Source of the DNA: an uncultured Brevundimonas sp.
Lineage (GTDB): Bacteria > Pseudomonadota > Alphaproteobacteria > Caulobacterales > Caulobacteraceae
Length of the DNA: 64,000 nucleotides
Reading direction: 5' to 3'
Assembly (NCBI RefSeq): GCF_937870815.1
Contig: NZ_CALMZS010000083.1
Coordinates: 1-64,000 of the forward strand
Translations under genes and position numbers: made by a program
Notes under the pieces: generated by a model
What the model was told of the DNA's origin: nothing
The model's input: only the letters and a program-made list of their open reading frames with translations
Databases searched by the model: none
Shown here: piece by piece, positions 1 through 8,090 of the stretch
How positions within the stretch are numbered: position 1 is the first letter of the stretch
How the letters are laid out: each line of letters opens with the position of its first letter

Positions 1-39
1 CAGCGTCAGCAGCAGCCCCGCCAGCGCCAGCCGCCTCAC
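1..39 (-). CDS. N-terminus of a secreted/lipoprotein-like protein (partial, runs off the window)
   Basis: Minus-strand GTG at 37-39 overlapping the stop of the next gene (GTGA); reads MRRLALAGLLLTL..., signal-peptide-like. Confidence 0.5.
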   Translation of the reverse strand, partial: MRRLALAGLLLTL

Positions 40-716
40 GACCCGCCCCCGCCGATCAGCCGCAGCCCGGCGGCGAACAGGATGGCGTCCGCCTCGGCGC
101 AGTCCGGCGCCCCCTCGCAGATGAAGGTGACATTATAGGCGGCCCCGAACCGGCTGAAGGTCACATCGACCCCGTATTCGGTCCGCTCCGTGCGGATGTT
201 GGTCAGGCCCCGGGCCCGGGCCTGCGCCAGCGCCCGCCCGGCGGCGTCGGGAACCTGGGCGGCGGCGATCCGGGGGCCCGGGGCCGCCGTGACCGGCGCC
301 GCCGGGGCGGTCGGCCGAGCTGGCGCGCCCAGCGGCGACTGGAAGGCCATGGTCGCCCCGTAGATCTCGATGATCTGCTCGCCGCGCTGCACCGTCAGCA
401 TGTAGAAGCCGTCGCCGCCGTCGAACTCGGCCGAGGCCAGCAGGGCCGGGTCGGCGGGGGCCAGCACCGGCACGGCCGAGGCGTTGACCCGCCGCATGAA
501 GTCCGGGCTCTTGCCCTGCGCCAGCACCCCGCGCAGCCGCGCCGCCACGGGGTCCTCCCGGGCCTGCGCCAGCGCCGCGTTGTCCGCCCGGCTGGGGGTC
601 AGGGCCACCCGGGTGGCCGCGACCGGCGAGGGCGGCGGCTGCTGCGAGGTGGCGACGCCCGCCACGGCGGCGGCGGCGATCGCGCCCCCGGCCAGGGCCC
701 AATTCCGGATGCTCAT
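36..716 (-). CDS. Hypothetical secreted protein with N-terminal signal anchor
   Basis: ORF 36..743; internal ATG at 716 (MSIRNWALAGGAIAAAAVAGVA) is preceded by a GGGAGGGA ribosome-binding site. Confidence 0.7.
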   Translation of the reverse strand: MSIRNWALAGGAIAAAAVAGVATSQQPPPSPVAATRVALTPSRADNAALAQAREDPVAARLRGVLAQGKSPDFMRRVNASAVPVLAPADPALLASAEFDGGDGFYMLTVQRGEQIIEIYGATMAFQSPLGAPARPTAPAAPVTAAPGPRIAAAQVPDAAGRALAQARARGLTNIRTERTEYGVDVTFSRFGAAYNVTFICEGAPDCAEADAILFAAGLRLIGGGGS

Positions 717-931
717 GGTGAACTCCCTCCCGAGCTTCACCATAGCGCCGTTATGCGACGCTGGCGAGATGGACGCCGCGCCGCTTGCCTTTTCCCCCCA
801 TCCGGCCTACATGCCCGCCCACTTCACACGCAGGCGTGGCGCGGTCAGGGAGAAATCCTGTTCGCTCCATTCCGAGGGCTCCGGCCTTTACAGCGCCTGC
901 GGCGGATCAATCGGATAAAGGACGACCCCTC

Positions 932-1852
932 ATGGCCCTGCCAGATTTCTCCATGCGTTCGCTGCTCGAGGCCGGCGCGCATTTCGGCCACCAGACCCAC
1001 CGGTGGAACCCGAAGATGGAGCGCTACATCTTCGGATCGCGCTCGAACATCCACATCATCGACCTGTCGCAGTCCATCCCGCTGCTGCACCAGGCCCTGG
1101 TCGCCGTGCGCGAGGTCGCCGCCAAGGGCGGTCGCGTCCTGTTCGTCGGCACCAAGCGCCAGGCCGCCGACCCGGTGGCCGAGGCCGCCCAGCGCTGCGC
1201 CCAGTACTATATGAACAACCGCTGGCTCGGCGGCACCCTGACCAACTGGCGCACCGTCTCGGGCTCGATCGCCCGCCTGCGCGAGCTGGAAGGCCTGCTG
1301 GAAGCCGGCGGCGAGGGCCGGGTCAAGAAGGAGCTGCTCAACCTGCAGCGCGAGAAGGAAAAGCTCGAGCTGTCGCTGGGCGGCATCAAGGACATGGGCG
1401 GCATCCCCGACATCATGTTCGTGATCGACACCAACAAGGAGGCCATCGCCATCCTCGAGGCCCGCAAGCTGAACATCCCGATCATCGCCATTCTCGACAC
1501 CAATTCGGATCCGGACGGCATCACCTATCCGATCCCGGGCAACGACGACGCCGCCCGCGCCATCCAGACCTATTGCGACCTGATCGCCGACGCCGTCCTC
1601 GACGGCCTGGCCGCCGGCGCCGCCTCCTCGGGCGTGGACCTGGGGGCCTCGGTCAATCCGGAAGAGCCGATGCTGCGCGAGGCCAGGGCGCCGAAGGCCG
1701 CCCCGGCCGATGAGGCCGTCCCGGCCGGCGCCGAAGGCGTCGCCGCCGAGCTGGAGGCCGCCGCGGAACAGCCCCCGGTCGCCGACGAGGCCGCCCAGGA
1801 AGCGACCTCGGACGCCAACGACGCCGTCGAAACGGAGCCGGCCCAGGTCTGA
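932..1852 (+). CDS. rpsB: 30S ribosomal protein S2
   Basis: [35 protein letters not shown]... typical S2; start at ATG 932 within the longer ORF; followed by tsf. Confidence 0.98.
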   Translation: MALPDFSMRSLLEAGAHFGHQTHRWNPKMERYIFGSRSNIHIIDLSQSIPLLHQALVAVREVAAKGGRVLFVGTKRQAADPVAEAAQRCAQYYMNNRWLGGTLTNWRTVSGSIARLRELEGLLEAGGEGRVKKELLNLQREKEKLELSLGGIKDMGGIPDIMFVIDTNKEAIAILEARKLNIPIIAILDTNSDPDGITYPIPGNDDAARAIQTYCDLIADAVLDGLAAGAASSGVDLGASVNPEEPMLREARAPKAAPADEAVPAGAEGVAAELEAAAEQPPVADEAAQEATSDANDAVETEPAQV

Positions 1853-1886
1853 TCGGCCTCGTCCGCCCGACGGCGAACTGAATACG

Positions 1887-1912
1887 CGGCCGGGCCCGGC
1901 GGGGCCCGGCCG
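1887..1912 (+). promoter_or_regulatory. Perfect stem-loop between rpsB and tsf (putative attenuator/processing hairpin)
   Basis: CGGCCGGGCCC-GGCG-GGGCCCGGCCG, 11-bp perfect arms, 4-nt loop. Confidence 0.6.
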
Positions 1913-1943
1913 TTCCCGCATACGCACACTCCAGGAGACTACC

Positions 1944-2885
1944 ATGGCCGAGATCACCGCCGCCCTCGTGATGGAACTGCGCGCCAGGTCCGGCGTCGGC
2001 ATGATGGACTGCAAGAAGGCCCTGCAGGAGACCGGCGGCGACCTCGACGCCGCGATCGACTGGCTGCGCGCCAAGGGCCTGTCCAAGGCCGCCAAGAAGG
2101 CCGACCGCGTCGCCGCCGAGGGTCTGGTCGCCGTGGCCTCGAAGGAAGCCGGGGCCGGCGAGATCGGCGCCGCCGTCGAGTTCAACGCCGAGACCGACTT
2201 CGTCGCCCGCAACGAGCTGTTCCAGAACGCCGCCCGGAAATTCGCCGAGCTGGGCCTCGAGCACGCCACCGTCGAGGGCCTGCACGGCGCCGAACTGGAA
2301 GCCGGCAAGACGGTCCAGGACGAGGTCACCCAGCTGATCGCCACCGTCGGCGAGAACATGCAGCTGCGCCGCGCCGCCCGCCTGTCGGTCGACGAGGGGG
2401 TGGTCGCCTCCTATGTCCACAACGCCGTGTCGCCGGGCCTCGGCCGCATCGGCGTGCTGGTCGCCCTGCATGGCGGCGGCGACAAGGCCGCCCTGCGCGA
2501 GCTGGGCCGCAAGATCGCCATGCACGTGGCCGCCACGGCGCCGCTGTCGCTGAACACCGACGACCTCGACCCGGCGACCATCGAGAAGGAACGCCAGGTC
2601 CTGACCGAAAAGGCCAGGGAAGACGGCCGCCCCGAGAACATGATCGACAAGATCGTCTCGGGTCAGATCGCCAAATTCCAGAAGGACGTGGTGCTGACCA
2701 AACAGCCGTTCGTGATGAACCCGGACGTGACCATCGAGCAGCTGGTCGCCGACACCGGCAAGGAATTGGGCGCGCCCGGCCTGCACCTGGCCGGCTTCGT
2801 CCGCCTGGCGCTGGGCGAGGGCGTCGAGAAGGTCGAGGGCCCCGACTTCGCCGCCGAAGTCGCCTCGATGACCGAAGGAAAATAG
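1944..2885 (+). CDS. tsf: Elongation factor Ts
   Basis: [45 protein letters not shown]; classic EF-Ts N-terminus. Confidence 0.98.
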   Translation: MAEITAALVMELRARSGVGMMDCKKALQETGGDLDAAIDWLRAKGLSKAAKKADRVAAEGLVAVASKEAGAGEIGAAVEFNAETDFVARNELFQNAARKFAELGLEHATVEGLHGAELEAGKTVQDEVTQLIATVGENMQLRRAARLSVDEGVVASYVHNAVSPGLGRIGVLVALHGGGDKAALRELGRKIAMHVAATAPLSLNTDDLDPATIEKERQVLTEKAREDGRPENMIDKIVSGQIAKFQKDVVLTKQPFVMNPDVTIEQLVADTGKELGAPGLHLAGFVRLALGEGVEKVEGPDFAAEVASMTEGK

Positions 2886-2914
2886 GCCCGTCTCCGCTCC
2901 GGCGACGGTTGATC

Positions 2915-2950
2915 GAAGGGGCGGGCGGCCCGGGTCGCCGGCCCCTTTTT
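2915..2950 (+). terminator. Rho-independent terminator after tsf
   Basis: AAGGGGC...GCCCCTT GC-rich hairpin followed by TTTTT. Confidence 0.65.
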
Positions 2951-3057
2951 CGCGGGCCGGGCGGGTCGCCGCCGCCGGCGACATCGACGGCGACCGGGCC
3001 GGAAGGCCGCAGCGAACCGGCCTTCTCCCGCGCCGCCGGACCGGCTAAGTCCTCCCC

Positions 3058-3483
3058 ATGATCGGAAGACTGAACCACGTCGGCGTCGCCACCCCGTCCA
3101 TCGAGGCCAGCGTCGCCCTGTACCGCGACCTGCTCGGGGCGACCCGGGCGCAGGCGCCGTTCGACCTGCCGGCCCAGGGCGTGCGGGTCTGCTTCATCGA
3201 CCTGCCCAACGCCCAGATCGAGCTGATCGAGCCGCTCGGCGACGACAGTCCGATCCACGGCTTCCTCGCCAAGAATCCGAAGGGCGGCCAGCATCACGTC
3301 TGTTTCGAGGTCGAGGATATCCTCGCCGCCCGCGACGACTTGCGGGCGAAGGGGGCGACCATCCTCGGCACGGGCGAGCCGCGCATCGGCGCCCACGGCA
3401 CGCCGGTCCTCTTCGTCCATCCGAAGGACATGGGCGGGGTGCTGGTCGAGCTGATGGAAACGCCCAAGGACGGAGCCCACTGA
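3058..3483 (+). CDS. mce: Methylmalonyl-CoA epimerase
   Basis: MIGRLNHVGVATPSIEASVALYRDLLGA...; VOC-family fold motifs, HHVCFEVEDI. Confidence 0.9.
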   Translation: MIGRLNHVGVATPSIEASVALYRDLLGATRAQAPFDLPAQGVRVCFIDLPNAQIELIEPLGDDSPIHGFLAKNPKGGQHHVCFEVEDILAARDDLRAKGATILGTGEPRIGAHGTPVLFVHPKDMGGVLVELMETPKDGAH

Positions 3484-3761
3484 TGGACATGCCCATCGGT
3501 CCGGTCACCATGCTGGCCATCTACATCGTCTGCTGGTGGGTGGTGCTGTTCGCCGTCCTGCCGCTGGGCATGTCCCAGGGCGCCCAGGACCGTCCCACCG
3601 ACGGGGCCCAGTGGGGCGCCCCGGCCGACCCGCGGCTGAAGCGAAAATTCCTCACCACCAGCTGGGTGTCGCTGATCGTCTGGGCGGTGGTCATGGGGCT
3701 GATCCTGATCGGCTGGATGCCGCTGCCCGACCTGGCCCCGCCGGCCGGGGTCAGGCCGTGA
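3483..3761 (+). CDS. DUF1467 family membrane protein
   Basis: IYIVCWWVVLFAVLPLGMSQGAQ...RKFLTTSWVSLIVWAVVMGLI; conserved partner of mce in alphaproteobacteria. Confidence 0.85.
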   Translation: MDMPIGPVTMLAIYIVCWWVVLFAVLPLGMSQGAQDRPTDGAQWGAPADPRLKRKFLTTSWVSLIVWAVVMGLILIGWMPLPDLAPPAGVRP

Positions 3762-3846
3762 CCGATCGCCTGTTCCTCCAGGCCCGCGCCGTCGTCCCCC
3801 ACCTCGCCGCCCGTTACGGCGTCGGAAGGCCGCATCCGTGAGCAGG

Positions 3847-3989
3847 GGCTAGGGTCTGGGGGCTAGGGTCTAGGGATCCGCCGAAGCTGGCAGCCGCATG
3901 CGACCCAGTCCGCCTTGGCCTGTCTCAAGCGCCAACCCTGCCTCCTGACCCTAGCCCCCTAGCCCCTAGCCCCTAGCCCCTAGCCCCTA
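3847..3989 (+). repeat. Inverted arrays of CTAG-containing heptamers
   Basis: Left GGGCTAGGGTCTGGGGGCTAGGGTCTAGGG; right CCCTAGCCCCCTAGCCCCTAGCCCCTAGCCCCTAGCCCCTA (CTAG at 3951, 3959, 3966, 3973, 3980). Confidence 0.8.
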
Positions 3990-4069
3990 TTCCCTTTCTC
4001 GGCCTAGCTTTCGCCCCGCCGTCCCGGCTAAAGCTCGTCCCCCCACGCCTCCCACGCCGGATTCCGCCC

Positions 4070-5386
4070 ATGCGCCTGTCGCGCTACTTCCTCCCCACCC
4101 TGAAAGAAGCGCCCTCCGACGCCCAGATCGTCTCGCACCAGCTGATGCTGCGCGCCGGCCTGATCAGGCAGGAGGCCGCCGGCATCTACGCCTGGCTGCC
4201 GCTGGGGCTGCGGGTGCTGAAGAAGATCGAGCGGATCGTGCGCGAGGAGCAGGAGCGGGCGGGGGCCGTCGAACTGCTGATGCCGACCCTCCAGCTCGCC
4301 GACCTGTGGCGCGAGTCGGGCCGCTACGACGCCTACGGCCCCGAGATGCTGCGCATCACCGACCGCCACGAGCGCGAACTGCTCTACGGCCCGACCAATG
4401 AGGAGATGATCACCGACATCTTCCGCGGCTTCGTCAAGAGCTACAAGGCGCTGCCGCTCAACCTCTTCCACATCCAGTGGAAATTCCGCGACGAGCGCCG
4501 CCCCCGCTTCGGCGTCATGCGCGGCCGCGAATTCCTGATGAAGGACGCCTACAGCTTCGACATCGACGAGGCCTCGGCCCGCCGCGCCTACAACCGCATG
4601 TTCGTGGCCTACCTCAACACCTTCGCCCGCATGGGGCTGAAGGCCGTGCCGATGCGCGCCGACACCGGCCCGATCGGCGGCGACCTCTCCCACGAGTTCA
4701 TCGTCCTCGCCGACACCGGCGAGAGCGCCGTCTTCTGCGACCACAAGCTGGTCGAGCTGCCCGCCCCCGGCGCCGACGTCGACTGGGACGACCTGCAGTC
4801 AATCGTTGATCAGCGAACCTCGCCCTACGCCGCCACCGAGGAGATGCACGACGAGGCCCGCTTCCACGCCGAGACGGCCGAGGGCGACCGTCTCTCGGCC
4901 CGCGGCATCGAGGTCGGCCACATCTTCTATTTCGGGACCAGATACTCGGAGCCGATGAAGGCCCTGGTCGCCGGCCCCGACGGCCGCGACGTCCCGGTCC
5001 ACATGGGCAGCTACGGCGTCGGCGTGTCGCGCCTGCTGGGCGCCATCATCGAGGCCAGCCACGACGAGGGCGGCATCGTCTGGCCCGACGCCGTCGCCCC
5101 CTTCGACGTCGTCGTCATCAACCTGCGCGCCAACGACCAGGCCTGCTCGGCCGCCTGCGAGGACGCCGTGGCCCGGCTCGAGGCCGCCGGCAAGGACGTG
5201 CTCTACGACGACACCGACGAGCGTCCGGGCGGCAAATTCGCCACCGCCGACCTGATCGGCGTGCCGTGGCAGCTGACCATCGGGCCCCGGGGCCTCGCCG
5301 ACGGCGTCGTCGAGCTCAAGCGCCGCGCCACCGGCGAGAAGGTCTCCATCCCCCTCGACGTGGCCCTGGCGAGGCTGACCGCATGA
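4070..5386 (+). CDS. proS: Prolyl-tRNA synthetase (short alphaproteobacterial type)
   Basis: [46 protein letters not shown]; 438 aa without editing insertion. Confidence 0.97.
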   Translation: MRLSRYFLPTLKEAPSDAQIVSHQLMLRAGLIRQEAAGIYAWLPLGLRVLKKIERIVREEQERAGAVELLMPTLQLADLWRESGRYDAYGPEMLRITDRHERELLYGPTNEEMITDIFRGFVKSYKALPLNLFHIQWKFRDERRPRFGVMRGREFLMKDAYSFDIDEASARRAYNRMFVAYLNTFARMGLKAVPMRADTGPIGGDLSHEFIVLADTGESAVFCDHKLVELPAPGADVDWDDLQSIVDQRTSPYAATEEMHDEARFHAETAEGDRLSARGIEVGHIFYFGTRYSEPMKALVAGPDGRDVPVHMGSYGVGVSRLLGAIIEASHDEGGIVWPDAVAPFDVVVINLRANDQACSAACEDAVARLEAAGKDVLYDDTDERPGGKFATADLIGVPWQLTIGPRGLADGVVELKRRATGEKVSIPLDVALARLTA

Positions 5387-6687
5387 CGGACGCGACGGCG
5401 CCTGTGAAACCGGTCAAACCGGCCGGGCCCTTTTCGGCCTGGGAGTTCGGCCTCGCCCTGCGCTATCTGCGGGCCCGGCGGCGCGAGGGCGGCATCGCCC
5501 TGATCGCCGTCATCTCCTATGTCGCCATCGCCCTGGCGGTGATGGCCCTGATCGTGGTGATGAGCATCATGGCCGGCTTCCGCAACGAGCTGCTCGACCG
5601 GATGCTGTCCTTCAACGGCCACATGTACGTCGAGGGCCGGATCCTCGTCGATCCCGACCGCGACGCCGCCCTCGCGCGCATCGCCGCCGTCCCCGGGGTG
5701 GTCAGCGTCACCCCCCTGGTCGAGAGCCAGAGCATCGTCCGCGCCGCCGGCGTCACCACCGGGGCCCTGGTCCGCGGCATCCGCCCGCAGGACCTCGGCT
5801 CGATGCGGTACGTCAACGACAGCCTCGCCGGAGAGGCCCGGCGCAGCTTCGGCCAGGGCCCGTACGGGGGCGACGACGTCCTGATCGGCAAGGCCCTCGC
5901 CGACGGCATGGGGCTGCGCGTCGGCGATCCGGTCACCCTCTATTCGCCGACCGGCGCCGGCAGCGCCATCGGCAACCTCGGGGGGCTCGAGAAGACCTAC
6001 CGGGTCGGCGGCCTGTTCAGCTCCGGCGCCGCCGATTTCGACCGCGCCTACATCTTCATGCCGCTGGAGCAGGCCCAGCTGTTCTTCGCCAAGGAGGGCG
6101 TCTGGGACGTCGTCGAGCTCAAGGTGGCCGAGCCGGACCGCGTCGGCGACCTGCTGCTCCCGGTCCGCGAGGCGGCGGGGCCCGGCGCCGTCGTCAGCGA
6201 CTGGCGCGACCGGCTGGCCGCCTTCTGGGGCGCGCTCAAGGTCGAGCGGGTGGCGATGAGCATCATCCTCGGCCTCGTGGTGGCCATCGCCGCGCTCAAC
6301 ATCATCTCCGGCATCGTCATGCTGGTGAAGAACAAGACCCGCGACATCGCCATCCTGCGCACCGTCGGGGCCAGCCAGTCGTCGATGCTGCGCATCTTCT
6401 TCATCGCCGGCGCGGCCATCGGCGTGGCCGGCACCGTCACCGGCCTGGTCCTCGGCCTGGTGTTCTGCCTGAACATCGCCGCCATCCAGCATTTCCTCGA
6501 ATGGCTGTTCCAGGTCCGGCTGTTCGACGCCGATGTCTATATGCTCGAGGCCATCCCGGCCGAGGTCGACCCGTGGGACGTCGTCTGGGTCACCCTGTGG
6601 TCGGTGTTCATGTCCTGCGTGGCCAGCCTGCTGCCCTCGTGGCGGGCCGCCCGGATGGATCCGGTGGAGGCCCTGCGCTATGAATAG
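5383..6687 (+). CDS. lolC: Lipoprotein-releasing ABC transporter permease (LolC/E family)
   Basis: Start ATG 5383 overlaps proS stop; [57 protein letters not shown]. Confidence 0.95.
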   Translation: MTDATAPVKPVKPAGPFSAWEFGLALRYLRARRREGGIALIAVISYVAIALAVMALIVVMSIMAGFRNELLDRMLSFNGHMYVEGRILVDPDRDAALARIAAVPGVVSVTPLVESQSIVRAAGVTTGALVRGIRPQDLGSMRYVNDSLAGEARRSFGQGPYGGDDVLIGKALADGMGLRVGDPVTLYSPTGAGSAIGNLGGLEKTYRVGGLFSSGAADFDRAYIFMPLEQAQLFFAKEGVWDVVELKVAEPDRVGDLLLPVREAAGPGAVVSDWRDRLAAFWGALKVERVAMSIILGLVVAIAALNIISGIVMLVKNKTRDIAILRTVGASQSSMLRIFFIAGAAIGVAGTVTGLVLGLVFCLNIAAIQHFLEWLFQVRLFDADVYMLEAIPAEVDPWDVVWVTLWSVFMSCVASLLPSWRAARMDPVEALRYE

Positions 6688-7387
6688 CGCCCAGCCCGTC
6701 CTCTCGGTCCGCGGCGTCACCCGCACCTATGACTCCGCCGCCGGCCCCCTGACCGTGCTCAAGGGCGTCGACCTCGACGTCATGCCCGGCGAGGTCGTCG
6801 GCCTGATCGGCCCGTCCGGCTCCGGCAAGTCGTCCCTGCTGCACGCCGCCGGCCTGCTGGAGCGGCCCAGCTCGGGCGAGATCCGCATCGACGGCCGCGA
6901 CGTCGGCGACCTGCCCGAGCGGGCCCGCACCCACATCCGCCTGGCCAGCATCGGCTTCGTCTACCAGTTCCACCATCTGCTGGCCGAGTTCGACGCCCGC
7001 GACAACGTCGCCCTGCCGCTGCGCATCGCCGGGGTGAAACAGGCCGAGGCCCGCGCCCGCGCCGCCGAGGTGCTGACCGCCCTCGGCCTCGGCGAGCGGC
7101 TGAGCCACCAGCCGGCCCAGATGTCGGGTGGCGAGCAGCAGCGCGTCGCCGTCGCCCGCGCCCTGGCCAACCGCCCGCGCCTGCTGCTGGCCGACGAGCC
7201 GACCGGCAACCTCGACCCCGCCACCAGCCAGACCGTGTTCGAGGCCCTGCACGACCTGGTCAAACAGACCGGCGTCGCCGCCCTGATCGCCACCCACAAC
7301 ATGGAGCTGGCCGGCCACATGGACCGCGTCTTCGCCCTCAAGGACGGCCATCTGGAGGAACGCCCGGCCAAGAGCCACGAATACTGA
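6680..7387 (+). CDS. lolD: Lipoprotein-releasing ABC transporter ATPase
   Basis: Walker A GPSGSGKSS, signature MSGGEQQRVAVARAL, ADEPTGNLD; overlaps lolC end. Confidence 0.95.
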   Translation: MNSAQPVLSVRGVTRTYDSAAGPLTVLKGVDLDVMPGEVVGLIGPSGSGKSSLLHAAGLLERPSSGEIRIDGRDVGDLPERARTHIRLASIGFVYQFHHLLAEFDARDNVALPLRIAGVKQAEARARAAEVLTALGLGERLSHQPAQMSGGEQQRVAVARALANRPRLLLADEPTGNLDPATSQTVFEALHDLVKQTGVAALIATHNMELAGHMDRVFALKDGHLEERPAKSHEY

Positions 7388-7400
7388 CGCCGGCGGCCTG

Positions 7401-7465
7401 TCTCCTCCCTGTCGGCAAAGCGAACGGGGAGGGGGACCGCGAAGCGGTGGAGCGGTGGAGGAGAC
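7401..7465 (+). repeat. Palindromic GC-rich intergenic repeat 3' of lolD
   Basis: TCTCCTCCCTGTCGGCAAAGCGAACGGGGAGGGGGACCGCGAAGCGGTGGAGCGGTGGAGGAG; arms CTCCC.../...GGGGAG and CCGC/GCGG. Confidence 0.5.
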
Positions 7466-7467
7466 CC

Positions 7468-7584
7468 CTATTTCTTTCCCGGAACCTGGGTGAAGGGCGA
7501 GGTCCCCACCGACACCGCCGGCTTCGGCTTCTCCGCCTTCGGCTTGCGGATTTCCTTGTTGCTGCGCGCTTGACCCTTGGCCAT
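7468..7584 (-). CDS. 38-aa conserved basic small protein
   Basis: MAKGQARSNKEIRKPKAEKPKPAVSVGTSPFTQVPGKK; ATG at 7584; resembles the MxKGQxRSNKEIRKPK small protein family of proteobacteria. Confidence 0.7.
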   Translation of the reverse strand: MAKGQARSNKEIRKPKAEKPKPAVSVGTSPFTQVPGKK

Positions 7585-7683
7585 GACCGTCATCCCGCGA
7601 CGCCGGCCCGCCGGAAGGGCGGATGTCTGGCGGCGTCGGCTGCCGACAGCATAACAGACCCGCGCGCCGGGCGGCGAATGGTC

Positions 7684-7723
7684 TTGACGGGAACACAACA
7701 AGAACATAGAACATTACCGGAAC
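7684..7723 (+). promoter_or_regulatory. Sigma70-like promoter overlapped by two tandem LexA (SOS) boxes
   Basis: TTGACG (7684-7689) - 17 nt - TAGAAC (7707-7712); GAAC-ACAACAA-GAAC (7691-7705) and GAAC-ATTACCG-GAAC (7709-7723), both perfect GAACN7GAAC. Confidence 0.85.
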
Positions 7724-7742
7724 ACGCGAGGAGGAGGCCGTC

Positions 7743-7838
7743 ATGGCGCGTTGGGTTCGGGATGGATTGTCGCTGGCGTCGTGCGGCGGCTTCGTCTGGG
7801 TGATGTGGCAGGCGGCCCTGCTGGCCACAGCGGCCTGA
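7743..7838 (+). CDS. 31-aa single-TM SOS-regulated microprotein (SidA-like candidate)
   Basis: MARWVRDGLSLASCGGFVWVMWQAALLATAA*; GAGGAGGAGG RBS just upstream; tandem LexA boxes at 7691-7723. Confidence 0.7.
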   Translation: MARWVRDGLSLASCGGFVWVMWQAALLATAA

Positions 7839-7892
7839 TGTGGATCGGGGAGCTGCAGGTCGCTGGACCCGAGGCCATTGCCCGCGCGCCCA

Positions 7893-7972
7893 TGTCGACC
7901 CTGCCGACTCCGCCACACCGAATTCCGGCGCCGACCCTGCCGACTCCGCCACTGCGTTTTTTCGGCGCCCGC
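7893..7972 (-). repeat. Dispersed dimeric intergenic repeat, copy A
   Basis: Reverse complement reads GAAAAAACGCAGTGGCGGAGTCGGCAGGGTCGGCGCCGGAATTCGGTGTGGCGGAGTCGGCAGGGTCG; matches 21363-21447. Confidence 0.8.
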
Positions 7973-8090
7973 CGGCTAATCCACAGCCGGTCCCCCGTCG
8001 CGCCGCCCCGTCCGCCGCTTTCGGGTGTCCCGGTCGCCCGCGATGTGAGACTCGGTTCATGACAGGCGCGCCGCCGACGAAGGACCCGGT

